Shown: positions 1-7,451 of the stretch, piece by piece
Numbering within the stretch: position 1 is the stretch's first letter
Layout of the letters: the number at the start of each line of letters is the position of its first letter
Source of the DNA: Frankia alni
GTDB taxonomy: Bacteria > Actinomycetota > Actinomycetes > Frankiales > Frankiaceae
Direction of reading: 5' to 3'
Assembly: GCA_026225295.1 (NCBI GenBank)
Contig: JAMFSN010000305.1
Location: 1 to 32,639, forward strand
DNA: 32,639 nt
Position numbers and translations under genes: made by a program
The notes under the pieces: generated by a model
Seen by the model: the letters and a program-made list of their open reading frames with translations, nothing else
What the model was told of the DNA's origin: nothing
The model's database searches: none

Positions 1-663
1 ATGCGGATCGACGGTCGACCGTTCACCGGGCGGGTGGTCGGCTGGTACCGCGAAACCGAGGACAGCGGCGACATCGTCGCCCTGCGCCTGGCCGACCTGC
101 GCATGCTCGAGCCGGGCGCCGTACCCGACGCCTACCGGGTGACCACCGCGGCGGGCGTGACCGCGGTCGCGGGGGTGGCTGACCTGCGCACGCGACTGGC
201 CTCCGTCGCCGACGTCGAGGCGATCGACGACCATCCGGCCGGCGGGGTCTCGGTGGTCCGGGTGTCGATCGGGCTGATCGTCGGTCTGCTGGGCATCGTC
301 GCGCTGGCCAACCTCATGGCCGCGCTGCTGACCGCCAACGCGGAACAGACCCGGGTCACCGGGGTCGAGCAGGCCCTGGGCTTCACACCCCGGCAGTTGG
401 TCGGGCAGGGGGTGGTGGCCGCGGCCGGGACCGGTTTCGCGGCGGCGGTGGTCGGGCTGCCCCTCGGGCTGGTCGCGTTCCGCGCGCTGTCGAACGCGGT
501 GACCAGCGGTATCGGTGCTGGTCCGGACTTCGCGGCGTTGCCGGGCGGCGGTCCGCTGGTGGTCATCGCGCTGGCCGCTCCGCTGCTGTGCGGGCTGCTG
601 GGTGCCGAGGCCGCGCGCCGGGCGGTCCGCCGACCACCGGCCGAATCGTTGCGCTGGGAGTGA
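1..663 (+). CDS. ABC transporter permease, FtsX/MacB type, C-terminal part (5' end cut by window)
   Basis: The visible 220 residues match the last part of an FtsX-type permease. An extracytoplasmic stretch of about 80 residues is followed by three hydrophobic segments near residues 88-112, 136-160 and 182-202, and a short basic tail ending in an ESLRWE motif, as is usual in this family. The loop after the first visible segment contains a family-like phrase (VEQALGFTPRQLVGQG) that resembles the cytoplasmic coupling region. The window begins on an ATG, but family members are usually far longer, so the real start is probably upstream. Such permeases pair with an LolD/MacB-like ATPase, which should lie to the left. 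Substrate unknown. The permease call is solid; whether base 1 is the true start is not. Confidence 0.8.
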   Translation: MRIDGRPFTGRVVGWYRETEDSGDIVALRLADLRMLEPGAVPDAYRVTTAAGVTAVAGVADLRTRLASVADVEAIDDHPAGGVSVVRVSIGLIVGLLGIVALANLMAALLTANAEQTRVTGVEQALGFTPRQLVGQGVVAAAGTGFAAAVVGLPLGLVAFRALSNAVTSGIGAGPDFAALPGGGPLVVIALAAPLLCGLLGAEAARRAVRRPPAESLRWE

Positions 664-822
664 CGCCCGCGGTTCTCACGCGCCCTGAACGGTCGCTCGC
701 CGCTTGAACGCTCTGAACGGATCTGTGCCCGGCCGTGGCACCCGAATGCGCAATGTCGGTGCGGCCAGGCCCTCATTCGATACGTGGCGGGAATCCTTAC
801 CGTGGAGACCGCCGGGGCCGCC

Positions 823-1180
823 ATGGTCTTCGTCGAGAAGTCCACCCACCCGACCATCGACTTGCCCCCGGTGCGGCAACGAGATCCAGGCCGGGGAACG
901 GATCCGGCTCGACGGTGGCCGCCATCACGCCGACCGCTGCCCGCCGCCCGGCTCCTCGGCGGGGCGCTGGTCGTAGACGTGTCCGATCTCGTCGAAGTCC
1001 CCGGCCTGGCCGGCCTCGCCGTCGCGGCCTTTTTTGGTCGCCGCCGCGCTGGGCTGGCTGGCGCTGGGGATCGAGCTGGTCCTCGTCGCCCAGGGCCTCG
1101 ACGGCATCCCGCTGGGCGGGCTGGTCCGGTCGTGGGTGGAGCGGATCCCGCGCCGACCCAGACGGCCCGAGCCGGTCTGA
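823..1180 (+). pseudogene. Small zinc-ribbon plus membrane-segment protein, reading frame broken
   Basis: No single frame is open, but protein-like pieces follow one another. From ATG 823 one frame gives MVFVEKSTHPTID. At a run of five C (about 864-868) the next frame gives a zinc-ribbon-like CPRCGNEI followed by HHADRC (cysteines at 863 and 872, His/Cys near 923-937), stopping at 974-976. The first frame then reads LVVDVSDLVEVPG to about 1030. After a run of six T (1030-1035) the second frame gives a hydrophobic segment of about 20 residues and a basic tail ending at TGA 1178-1180. A TACCGT hexamer at 798-803 could be a -10 box. Either the gene is decayed or the assembly has homopolymer errors. 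A chance mosaic is possible but less likely given the C-x2-C...H...C spacing and the clean membrane helix. Confidence 0.4.
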
Positions 1181-1284
1181 CTCAGTCGGGGCCGGTCGTG
1201 GCTCGTTTCCCGAAACCACCGCCACGCTCCCCGTGATCTCGCTACCGTGCCCGACGCGGCAACGGGCCGACCACGGGGAGCGAC

Positions 1285-1434
1285 ATGGCGAACGGGCAGA
1301 CCGATCACGCACGCACGACCGACACTCGGAACGAGGGGACTGAGCGTCGGAGGTGGCGACCGTGGATCGACGGATCTTCATCCTTGCCGCGGCGTCCGTC
1401 CCCGGCCTGCTCGTCGTTCGTGGTTCCCGCGTGA
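1285..1434 (+). CDS. Possible small ORF (49 aa) ahead of the TPR regulator
   Basis: ATG 1285 is preceded by a GGGGAG ribosome-binding site 4-5 nt upstream, and a TACCGT hexamer at about 1243-1248 could be its -10 box. The peptide is hydrophilic and basic (MANGQTDHARTTDTRNEG at the start) with no recognisable domain. It overlaps the start of the next gene by about 70 nt in another frame. It could be a leader peptide, the remnant of a lost N-terminal domain of the neighbouring regulator, or non-coding. Promoter and ribosome-binding site are the only support. Confidence 0.25.
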   Translation: MANGQTDHARTTDTRNEGTERRRWRPWIDGSSSLPRRPSPACSSFVVPA

Positions 1435-2363
1435 ACATCGCCCCCGAAGTCGTCGATGAGTTCGAGCGGATCACCCGCCGGTTGACCGACAGCTACGCCC
1501 GGGCGCCGATCCCGGCGACCGCGCAGGCGGTCCGCCGGGAGCTGCCGACCGCGCACGCGATCCTGTCCGAGGGCACCCTCACCGCCCAGTCCCAGCGCCG
1601 GATGCACGCCGTCACGGGCCGGTTGGGTGCCCTGCTGGGCAACACGTCGTTGGACTCCGGATTCCCGGGCCCGGCCGCGCGGCGGCTGGCCCAGGCGTCG
1701 GTGCATTCCCGGCTCGGTGAGGACCCCACCAACGAGGCGTGGATCAGGCTCCTGCAGTCATCCATCGAACTGCACGATGACCGGCCCAAGGAGGCGCTCG
1801 CGTACGCCCGGGACGGCCACCGCCGGGCGCCGGGCGGGTCGCCGGTGGCCGCCCGGTTGGCCGCTGAGGGCATCGGATGGTCGCTGGCCAAGCTCGGCGA
1901 CCGCCGGGGCGCCGCCGAAGCGCTCGACGCCGCCTGGCGGACGGTGGACGCCTTCACCCCGACCCAGCGCGGCGTACCCGGCTGGCACCCCGACCACCTG
2001 AACCCGGCCGAGCTCGACTCCATCACCGCCGCCGTCTACCTCGACGCCGGCAACCCCCACGCCGCCCTGCTGCACACCGAGACCGGGATTTCCCGGCTCG
2101 ACAGCTCGCCGGCCACCGGGCACCGGGCCTACGTCCGCGTAGACGCGGCGATCGCCATGTTCGAGCGCGATGAGATCGAACCCGCGTTCACCTACGCCCA
2201 CGAGGCGCTCCGGGTTTCGCGGGACCGCAAGCTCACCGAGGTGGGGGACTGCATCGCCCGGTTCATCACCCGGGCCACCGATCGCGGTGCGCCCCGGGGC
2301 CTGGTCGACGACCTCGACGTCCACCTGCGGGAGTGGCAGGCCCCACCTGATGCCGAACTCTGA
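1362..2363 (+). CDS. TPR-repeat protein resembling the C-terminal sensor half of an XRE-family regulator
   Basis: This 333-residue helical protein opens with a short hydrophobic stretch (IFILAAASVPGLLVV). Helix-turn-helix repeats of TPR type follow (for example EAWIRLLQSSIELHDDRPKE, then GWSLAKLGDRRGAAEALDAAW and ALLHTETGISRLD). The composition and order match the C-terminal half of actinobacterial XRE regulators, which normally carry an N-terminal HTH of about 70 residues. No HTH is visible here or just upstream. GTG 1362 was chosen because GGAGG at 1349-1353 sits 8 nt before it; GTG 1353 overlaps that site. The protein may act by protein or peptide binding rather than on DNA, or it may be a truncated regulator. 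Exact role unknown. Confidence 0.7.
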   Translation: MDRRIFILAAASVPGLLVVRGSRVNIAPEVVDEFERITRRLTDSYARAPIPATAQAVRRELPTAHAILSEGTLTAQSQRRMHAVTGRLGALLGNTSLDSGFPGPAARRLAQASVHSRLGEDPTNEAWIRLLQSSIELHDDRPKEALAYARDGHRRAPGGSPVAARLAAEGIGWSLAKLGDRRGAAEALDAAWRTVDAFTPTQRGVPGWHPDHLNPAELDSITAAVYLDAGNPHAALLHTETGISRLDSSPATGHRAYVRVDAAIAMFERDEIEPAFTYAHEALRVSRDRKLTEVGDCIARFITRATDRGAPRGLVDDLDVHLREWQAPPDAEL

Positions 2364-2445
2364 GGACCGCACCCGCAAGGCGCTCGACGACGCCTGGAAG
2401 ATTGTTACTCCTGCGGGCCCGGTGCGGACTGAGGGTCGGCTATAG
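2350..2445 (+). CDS. Possible 31-aa ORF overlapping the end of the TPR protein
   Basis: ATG 2350 lies 14 nt before the end of the preceding gene and opens a 31-codon frame (MPNSEDRTRKALDDAWKIV at its start) ending at 2445. The overlap would allow translational coupling. The peptide has a short amphipathic helix-like stretch and nothing else recognisable. It ends 28 nt before the convergent coaX stop. It may simply be a readable tail, so support is weak. Confidence 0.2.
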   Translation: MPNSEDRTRKALDDAWKIVTPAGPVRTEGRL

Positions 2446-2473
2446 GTCTGTGACCTGGCCCGGAGCAGGGAAA

Positions 2474-3226
2474 CTACGTGTTTTTGTCGAAGACGAGGCG
2501 GAGGCCGATCAGGGTGAGGTGCGGTTCGTAGTACTCGAGGGTCTCGCTCTCGGCCAGGACCAGCGACGCGAGCCCGCCGGTGGCGATCACGGTGGTCGGG
2601 GTACCCAGTTCGGCGGTGATGCGGCGAACGAGCCCGTCGACCTGCCCGGCCACGCCGTAGATCATCCCCGATTGCAGGGCCTCGACGGTGCCCTTGCCGA
2701 TCACCGAGCGGGGCGGTACCAGCTCCACCTTGCGCAGGGCCGCCGCCCGGCTGGCCAGCGCGTCCAGGGCAATTTCGATGCCGGGCGCGAACGCGCCCCC
2801 GAGGAACTCACCCCGGGCGGAGACGACGTCGATGTTTGTCGAGGTACCGAAGTCGACGACGATGGACGGCCCGCCGTACAGGTGATGGGCCGCGAGGGTG
2901 TTCATAATGCGGTCCGCTCCGGCCTCCTTCGGGTTGTCGATGAGGATGGGAACGCCGGTCTTGATTCCTGGCTCGACGATCACCGTGGGGACACCGGGAA
3001 ACGCCTTGACGGCCATCCGCCGGATTTCGCGCAGCATGGCCGGTACCGTCGAGCTGACGGAGAGACCGTCGACTTCTATGCCATCGAGCAGCCCTCGGTA
3101 GATAAGGGCGAGTTCGTCAGCGGTCGCGGCGGCCTGGGTCCGAATGCGCCATGACTGGGTCATCTTGTCGCCCTTGAAGACACCCAGGACGGTGTTGGTG
3201 TTGCCGACGTCGACGGCGAGCAGCAT
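2474..3226 (-). CDS. coaX: Type III pantothenate kinase
   Basis: CoaX phosphorylates pantothenate with ATP, the first committed step from pantothenate to coenzyme A, in the cytosol. The 250-residue length is typical. The N-terminal phosphate-binding motif DVGNTNTVLGVF (residues 5-16), the GADRIMNTLAAHHLYG segment (about 103-118), the VVDFGTSTNID motif and the GGAFAPGIEIALDAL substrate region are all present, as in the ASKHA-fold type III (Baf-like) enzymes. GGAGA lies 8 nt before ATG 3226. It is the last gene of the panC-panD-nadB-nadC-coaX run, 57 nt after nadC, so the operon makes pantothenate and also its kinase. No hairpin terminator was seen after its stop. Confidence 0.96.
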   Translation of the reverse strand: MLLAVDVGNTNTVLGVFKGDKMTQSWRIRTQAAATADELALIYRGLLDGIEVDGLSVSSTVPAMLREIRRMAVKAFPGVPTVIVEPGIKTGVPILIDNPKEAGADRIMNTLAAHHLYGGPSIVVDFGTSTNIDVVSARGEFLGGAFAPGIEIALDALASRAAALRKVELVPPRSVIGKGTVEALQSGMIYGVAGQVDGLVRRITAELGTPTTVIATGGLASLVLAESETLEYYEPHLTLIGLRLVFDKNT

Positions 3227-3283
3227 CGCGATCTTCTCCTGGGCGTTCCTGGAGCGGACGGGCGGACGGGTGGACAGGTGCGA

Positions 3284-4186
3284 CTACGGCGTGCCGGGGG
3301 AGCCGGAGCTGAGATCGAGGCCGAGGTCGAGGGCGGGCACCGAGTGGGTGAGCGCGCCGACCGAGAGGTAGTCGACGCCGGTGGCAGCCACGCTCCGGGC
3401 CTGGCCGAGGGTCAGTCCGCCGCTCGCTTCGAGTCGTACCCCCGCGGGGCGGGCGATTGCGACCGAGGCCCGCAGATCAGGGTTGGTCATGTTGTCACAC
3501 AGGATGAGGTCCGCCCCGGCGACGACCGCCTCCTTGACCTGCTCGACGGTGTCGCATTCGACCTCCACCGGCAGGTCGGGGAACATGTCGCGCACCGCCG
3601 CGAAGGCGGCGGCGACCCCACCCGCCGCGACCACGTGGTTGTCCTTGACGAGCGCGGCGTCCGACAGGGACATGCGGTGGTTTTCGCCGCCGCCCTGGCG
3701 CACGGCGTACTTCTCCAGCGAGCGGAGGCCCGGCATGGTCTTGCGGGTGTCCCGGATCGCCGCGCCGGTGCCGGCGATCGCGTCGACCCACGCACGGGTC
3801 AAGGTCGCGACGCCGGACAGGTGGCACAGCAGGTTCAGCGCGGTGCGCTCGGCGGTCAAGAGTCCCCGGACCCGCCCATCGGCCTGAAGGACGGCCGTTC
3901 CGGGGGTCACCCGGTCGCCGTCCGCGGCCGGGAAGGTGAGCCGGACGTCGGATCCCAGGACGGTTTCGAAGACGGCGGCCGCGACGGGCAGCCCGGCGAC
4001 GACCCCTGGGGCCCGCGCCACCACCGCGGCGCGGCCCTGCAACGCGGACGGCACCGTCGCGGTGGTGGTCGCGTCGACCCCGCCGGCGAGATCTTCGTCG
4101 ATCGCGGCGAGCACCAGCGTCTGAACGGCGCCCGGGTCGAGACCGGCCGCTCGGAGCGCGGCCATCGTCGTGGTGGACAGGCTCAC
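3284..4186 (-). CDS. nadC: Nicotinate-nucleotide pyrophosphorylase (carboxylating)
   Basis: NadC converts quinolinate and PRPP to nicotinate mononucleotide with loss of CO2, the step after NadA in de novo NAD synthesis. The 300-residue protein carries the substrate-binding stretch RDTRKTMPGLRSLEKYAV, then GGGENHRMSLSDAALVKDNH, the ECDTVEQ strand and the EASGGL phosphate loop, in the order expected for the alpha/beta-barrel enzyme. The start is GTG 4186, because this codon overlaps the nadB stop as GTGA, giving translational coupling, and the reading begins [14 protein letters not shown] 4165 is an alternative. The frame stays open further upstream, but that part is the antisense side of nadB and is not coding. 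Confidence 0.95.
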   Translation of the reverse strand: MSLSTTTMAALRAAGLDPGAVQTLVLAAIDEDLAGGVDATTTATVPSALQGRAAVVARAPGVVAGLPVAAAVFETVLGSDVRLTFPAADGDRVTPGTAVLQADGRVRGLLTAERTALNLLCHLSGVATLTRAWVDAIAGTGAAIRDTRKTMPGLRSLEKYAVRQGGGENHRMSLSDAALVKDNHVVAAGGVAAAFAAVRDMFPDLPVEVECDTVEQVKEAVVAGADLILCDNMTNPDLRASVAIARPAGVRLEASGGLTLGQARSVAATGVDYLSVGALTHSVPALDLGLDLSSGSPGTP

Positions 4187-5907
4187 GGGCAGCTCGCCGC
4201 CTCGGGAGTGGTCGCCGGGGCGCCCGCTGGGCCGGCCGACCCGGACCGGGTCGACGCGGCCGGCTCGAAGGTCACCGACAGCTCTCCTTCGACGTCGAGT
4301 CTGGTCAGGACATGCCCCTGCCAGCGATCGTCGGTGTTCGGGAAGTCCTCCCGCCAGTGCGACCCGCGGGTTTCCTCGCGGGCGGTGGCCGCGGCGACCA
4401 GCACCGTCGACACGGTCCGCAGGTTCGTGGCCTCCCACGCCTCGGGACCGGCGGTGACGGCTCCCCGCTCGGTGGGAATGTCGCCGAAGGTGGCGAGCGC
4501 CTTCGCCGTGGCCGAGAGGCTTTCCGCGCTGCGCAGCACCCCGGCCCCGTCGGTCATGGCGCGCCCGAGATCGCCCCGCGTGGCCGGGTCGGTGAGCCCG
4601 GCCGATCCGCGGCCCACCACCGGTTCGGCCGGTATCGCCTGGACGGGCAGCTGGCGGGCCAGATCGTCGGCGATCCGGGCGGCGAACACCAGTCCCTCCA
4701 GCAGGCTGTTGGAAGCGAGCCGGTTCGCGCCGTGCACTCCGGTGCAGGCCACTTCGCCGCACGCGTAGAGACCCGGCACGCTGGTGCGCCCCCACAGATC
4801 GGTGCGCACGCCGCCGCTGGCGTAGTGCGCGGCCGGGGCGACCGGGATCGGCTCGGTCACCGGGTCGATGCCGGCCTGCCGACAGCGCGCCGTGATGGTG
4901 GGGAACCGGCCCAGCAGCATGTCCGGGCCGAGGCCCCGGGCGTCGAGGAACAGGTGGTCGGTGCCCTGGGCGGCCATGGTCCGGGACATCTGCTTGGCCA
5001 CGACGTCGCGGGGCGCGAGGTCGGCGAGCGGGTGGGCGCCGAGCATCACCCGGCGGCCGGCGGCGTCGATGAGGATCGCGCCTTCGCCGCGCATCGCCTC
5101 GCTGACCAGTGGCTGTTGCCCGGCGGCCCCGCCCCCGAGCCAGAGGGAGGTGGGGTGGAACTGCACGAACTCCAGGTCCGTGACGACGGCCCCGGCGCGG
5201 AGCGCCAGGGCGACGCCGTCGCCGGTCGAGACGGCCGGGTTGGTGGTGGCGGCGTAGATCTGGCCCATCCCGCCGGTGGCCAGGACGACCGCTCGGGCCA
5301 GAACCGCGCCGACCCCGTCCCGGGTGCCCTCCCCGAGCACGTGCAGGGTCACCCCGGCGGCGCGGCCGGCGGCACCGAGCAACAGATCGAGGACGAGGGC
5401 GTGCTCGATCACTTCGATGCGTTCGTCGGCGCGTAGCGCGGCGATGAGGGCCCGTTCGACCTCCAGGCCGGTGGCGTCCCCGCCGGCGTGCACGATCCGG
5501 TTACGGAGATGACCGCCTTCCCGGGTTAACGCGAAGGTCCCGTCCGGTCCGGTGTCGAACGCCGCGCCCCGGGCCGCGAGGTCGCGGACCCGGTCCGGCC
5601 CCTCGGCGACCAGGACCCGGACGGCGGCCGCGTCACACAGCCCGACGCCGGCGACGAGCGTGTCGGTCAGATGCTCCTCGGGGGTGTCATCGGGGTCGAG
5701 GGCGGCGGCGATGCCACCCTGGGCCCAGCGGGTCGACCCTTCGTCCAGCACGGTTTTGGTGACCAGGAGCACCCGGGTGTCGGGCATCGAGGCCCGGGCG
5801 TGCAGAGCGGCGGTCAGGCCGGCCACCCCGGAGCCGATGACGACGATGTCGGTGTCGCGCCGCCAGCCCGCGTTCGGGGCACCGAGCCGGCAGGGCAGGA
5901 ACGTCAT
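4183..5907 (-). CDS. nadB: L-aspartate oxidase
   Basis: NadB oxidises L-aspartate to iminoaspartate with FAD; NadA then makes quinolinate. The 574-residue protein has the Rossmann FAD motif [13 protein letters not shown] (about 26-38), the [13 protein letters not shown] segment near residues 58-70, the active-site strand [10 protein letters not shown], the [13 protein letters not shown] motif, and the second FAD contact ending in [17 protein letters not shown]. These separate NadB from plain succinate dehydrogenase flavoproteins. ATG 5907 overlaps the panD stop (ATGA) and the nadC GTG overlaps the nadB stop (GTGA), so the three are translated together. nadA, the essential partner, is not in the window. 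Confidence 0.95.
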   Translation of the reverse strand: MTFLPCRLGAPNAGWRRDTDIVVIGSGVAGLTAALHARASMPDTRVLLVTKTVLDEGSTRWAQGGIAAALDPDDTPEEHLTDTLVAGVGLCDAAAVRVLVAEGPDRVRDLAARGAAFDTGPDGTFALTREGGHLRNRIVHAGGDATGLEVERALIAALRADERIEVIEHALVLDLLLGAAGRAAGVTLHVLGEGTRDGVGAVLARAVVLATGGMGQIYAATTNPAVSTGDGVALALRAGAVVTDLEFVQFHPTSLWLGGGAAGQQPLVSEAMRGEGAILIDAAGRRVMLGAHPLADLAPRDVVAKQMSRTMAAQGTDHLFLDARGLGPDMLLGRFPTITARCRQAGIDPVTEPIPVAPAAHYASGGVRTDLWGRTSVPGLYACGEVACTGVHGANRLASNSLLEGLVFAARIADDLARQLPVQAIPAEPVVGRGSAGLTDPATRGDLGRAMTDGAGVLRSAESLSATAKALATFGDIPTERGAVTAGPEAWEATNLRTVSTVLVAAATAREETRGSHWREDFPNTDDRWQGHVLTRLDVEGELSVTFEPAASTRSGSAGPAGAPATTPEAASCP

Positions 5908-6362
5908 GGGGTGGTGCTCCGGATCGCGTCGCCGCCGGGCGCACCGGCCGGGATCGAATCCCCGCGCAGGCTGGACAGGTCATCGGGGATGGCGGCGGCC
6001 GGGTCGCTGCCCAGCCGCGAGATCCGGTTGGCGGCGTCCACAAAGACGACCCGAGGTTTCAGGGCCCGGGCCTCGGCGTCCGTGACCATCGCATAGGAGA
6101 TGAGGATGACCAGGTCACCCGGGTGAACCAGCCGGGCGGCGGCCCCGTTGACGCCGATCACGCCCGACCCGCGGGGTCCCTCGATGACGTAGGTCTCGAG
6201 CCGGGCGCCATTGTCGATGTCGACGATCGTGACCTGCTCCCCGGGTAGGAGGTCGGCCGCATCCATGAGGTCCGCGTCGACGGTCACCGATCCGACGTAG
6301 TGGAGATCCGCCTGGGTGACGGTGGCTCGGTGGATCTTCGACTTGAGCATGGTTCGGAACAC
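5904..6362 (-). CDS. panD: Aspartate 1-decarboxylase (pyruvoyl-dependent proenzyme)
   Basis: PanD makes beta-alanine from L-aspartate for pantothenate synthesis. The N-terminus [19 protein letters not shown] and the self-cleavage site HYVGSVTVD are diagnostic: cleavage between Gly24 and Ser25 creates the pyruvoyl group. The [22 protein letters not shown] core follows. At 152 residues it is longer than usual because of a Gly/Pro/Asp-rich tail after about residue 118. GTG 6362 is chosen because it gives the standard N-terminus and has GGAAAGG about 10 nt upstream. It starts 18 nt after panC and overlaps nadB by ATGA, so a single aspartate pool feeds both NAD and CoA branches from one transcript. 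Confidence 0.96.
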   Translation of the reverse strand: MFRTMLKSKIHRATVTQADLHYVGSVTVDADLMDAADLLPGEQVTIVDIDNGARLETYVIEGPRGSGVIGVNGAAARLVHPGDLVILISYAMVTDAEARALKPRVVFVDAANRISRLGSDPAAAIPDDLSSLRGDSIPAGAPGGDAIRSTTP

Positions 6363-6380
6363 GGTGGAGTGACCTTTCCT

Positions 6381-7367
6381 TCAGCGCTGGCGCGCGTCGG
6401 CCGACGGAACGGTGACGGCGTCGGTCCCGGTGCTCCCGCGGGCGGATTCCCGGTTGGCTGATCCGGTGCCGGGCGCGGCGAGGGTGACGGACCGGTTGTC
6501 GATGAGGCGGGTGGCGCCGACCCGGGCCGCGACGAGCAGCAGGGCCGTACCGGCCGAGGCCGGACCCAGGGTCGTGGGGTCGGCCAGCTCGAGATAGTCG
6601 ACGACGACCTCCGGCTCGGCATCGAGAACGGTCCGGCCGGCCCGCAGGACGTCTCCCCCGCTCCCGTGCCGCCGGGCCACCGCGTCGCCGGCGGCCAGAG
6701 CCCGAGGCAGAGCGAGCGCCGCCTGCCGCTCGGCCACGCTGAGGTAGGCATTGCGGCTCGATCGGGCCAGACCGTCCGGGTCGCGCACCGTCGGGACACC
6801 CACGATCGTCGTCGGGAAGGCCAGGTCCGCCACCATCCGACGGATCAGGGCCAGCTGCTGGGCGTCCTTCTCGCCGAAGAACGCCAGGTCCGGGCGGACC
6901 AGGTGCAGCAGGCTGGCGACGATTGTGAGGACCCCGTCGAAATGGCCCGGCCGGGAGGCACCTTCGAGGATCTCGCCGAGGGAACCCGCCGAGACCCGCA
7001 CCAGTGGTGGCGTCCCGTGGACCGCGACCGGCGCGAAGACGACATCGACCTGTTCGCGCGCGCACAACTCCAGGTCGGCGTCGAGGGTGCGTGGGTAGCG
7101 GTCAAGATCCTCGCCCGGCCCGAACTGCAGCGGATTGACGAAGATCGTGGCCACGAGCTGATCGCAGCGCGCCCGGGCGGCCCGCAGCAGGGTCGCGTGC
7201 CCGTCGTGCAGGGCGCCCATGGTCATGACGACGGCCCGGACGGCGGGTGGTTGGCCGGGGGCCGGATCCGCGGTCTTCAGGAGCGCCGCGAGCTCGGCGC
7301 GGTCGCGCGCGACGGCGGGCGCAGCGGTGCGGGGTACGGCCACGGCGGTGGCCAGCTGAGTGGTCAT
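6381..7367 (-). CDS. panC: Pantothenate synthetase (pantoate--beta-alanine ligase)
   Basis: PanC joins pantoate and beta-alanine using ATP. The 328-residue protein has the nucleotide-binding [18 protein letters not shown] (HIGH-like), [34 protein letters not shown] and the [13 protein letters not shown] loop, all in the family order. ATG 7367 is chosen over an in-frame start 60 nt upstream because the N-terminus before it is not family-like and AGAGGACTGGAACGGAA lies just ahead. A TACGCT hexamer (minus strand, 7415 to 7410) could be the -10 of the operon, giving a leader of about 35 nt. First gene of panC-panD-nadB-nadC-coaX. panB is not in the window. A low-complexity tail follows about residue 295. 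Confidence 0.95.
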   Translation of the reverse strand: MTTQLATAVAVPRTAAPAVARDRAELAALLKTADPAPGQPPAVRAVVMTMGALHDGHATLLRAARARCDQLVATIFVNPLQFGPGEDLDRYPRTLDADLELCAREQVDVVFAPVAVHGTPPLVRVSAGSLGEILEGASRPGHFDGVLTIVASLLHLVRPDLAFFGEKDAQQLALIRRMVADLAFPTTIVGVPTVRDPDGLARSSRNAYLSVAERQAALALPRALAAGDAVARRHGSGGDVLRAGRTVLDAEPEVVVDYLELADPTTLGPASAGTALLLVAARVGATRLIDNRSVTLAAPGTGSANRESARGSTGTDAVTVPSADARQR

Positions 7368-7451
7368 TTCCGTTCCAGTCCTCTTGAGGGGTACCGGACG
7401 ATGACGACCAGCGTAACCCGGCCGCAATGTTGCCCGCCGGCCGCGGCGACC

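Noticed and set aside
3278-4768. Plus-strand open frame of 496 codons
   Set aside because: Antisense to nadC and nadB, whose motifs are complete. The product is Gly/Arg/His-rich without domains.
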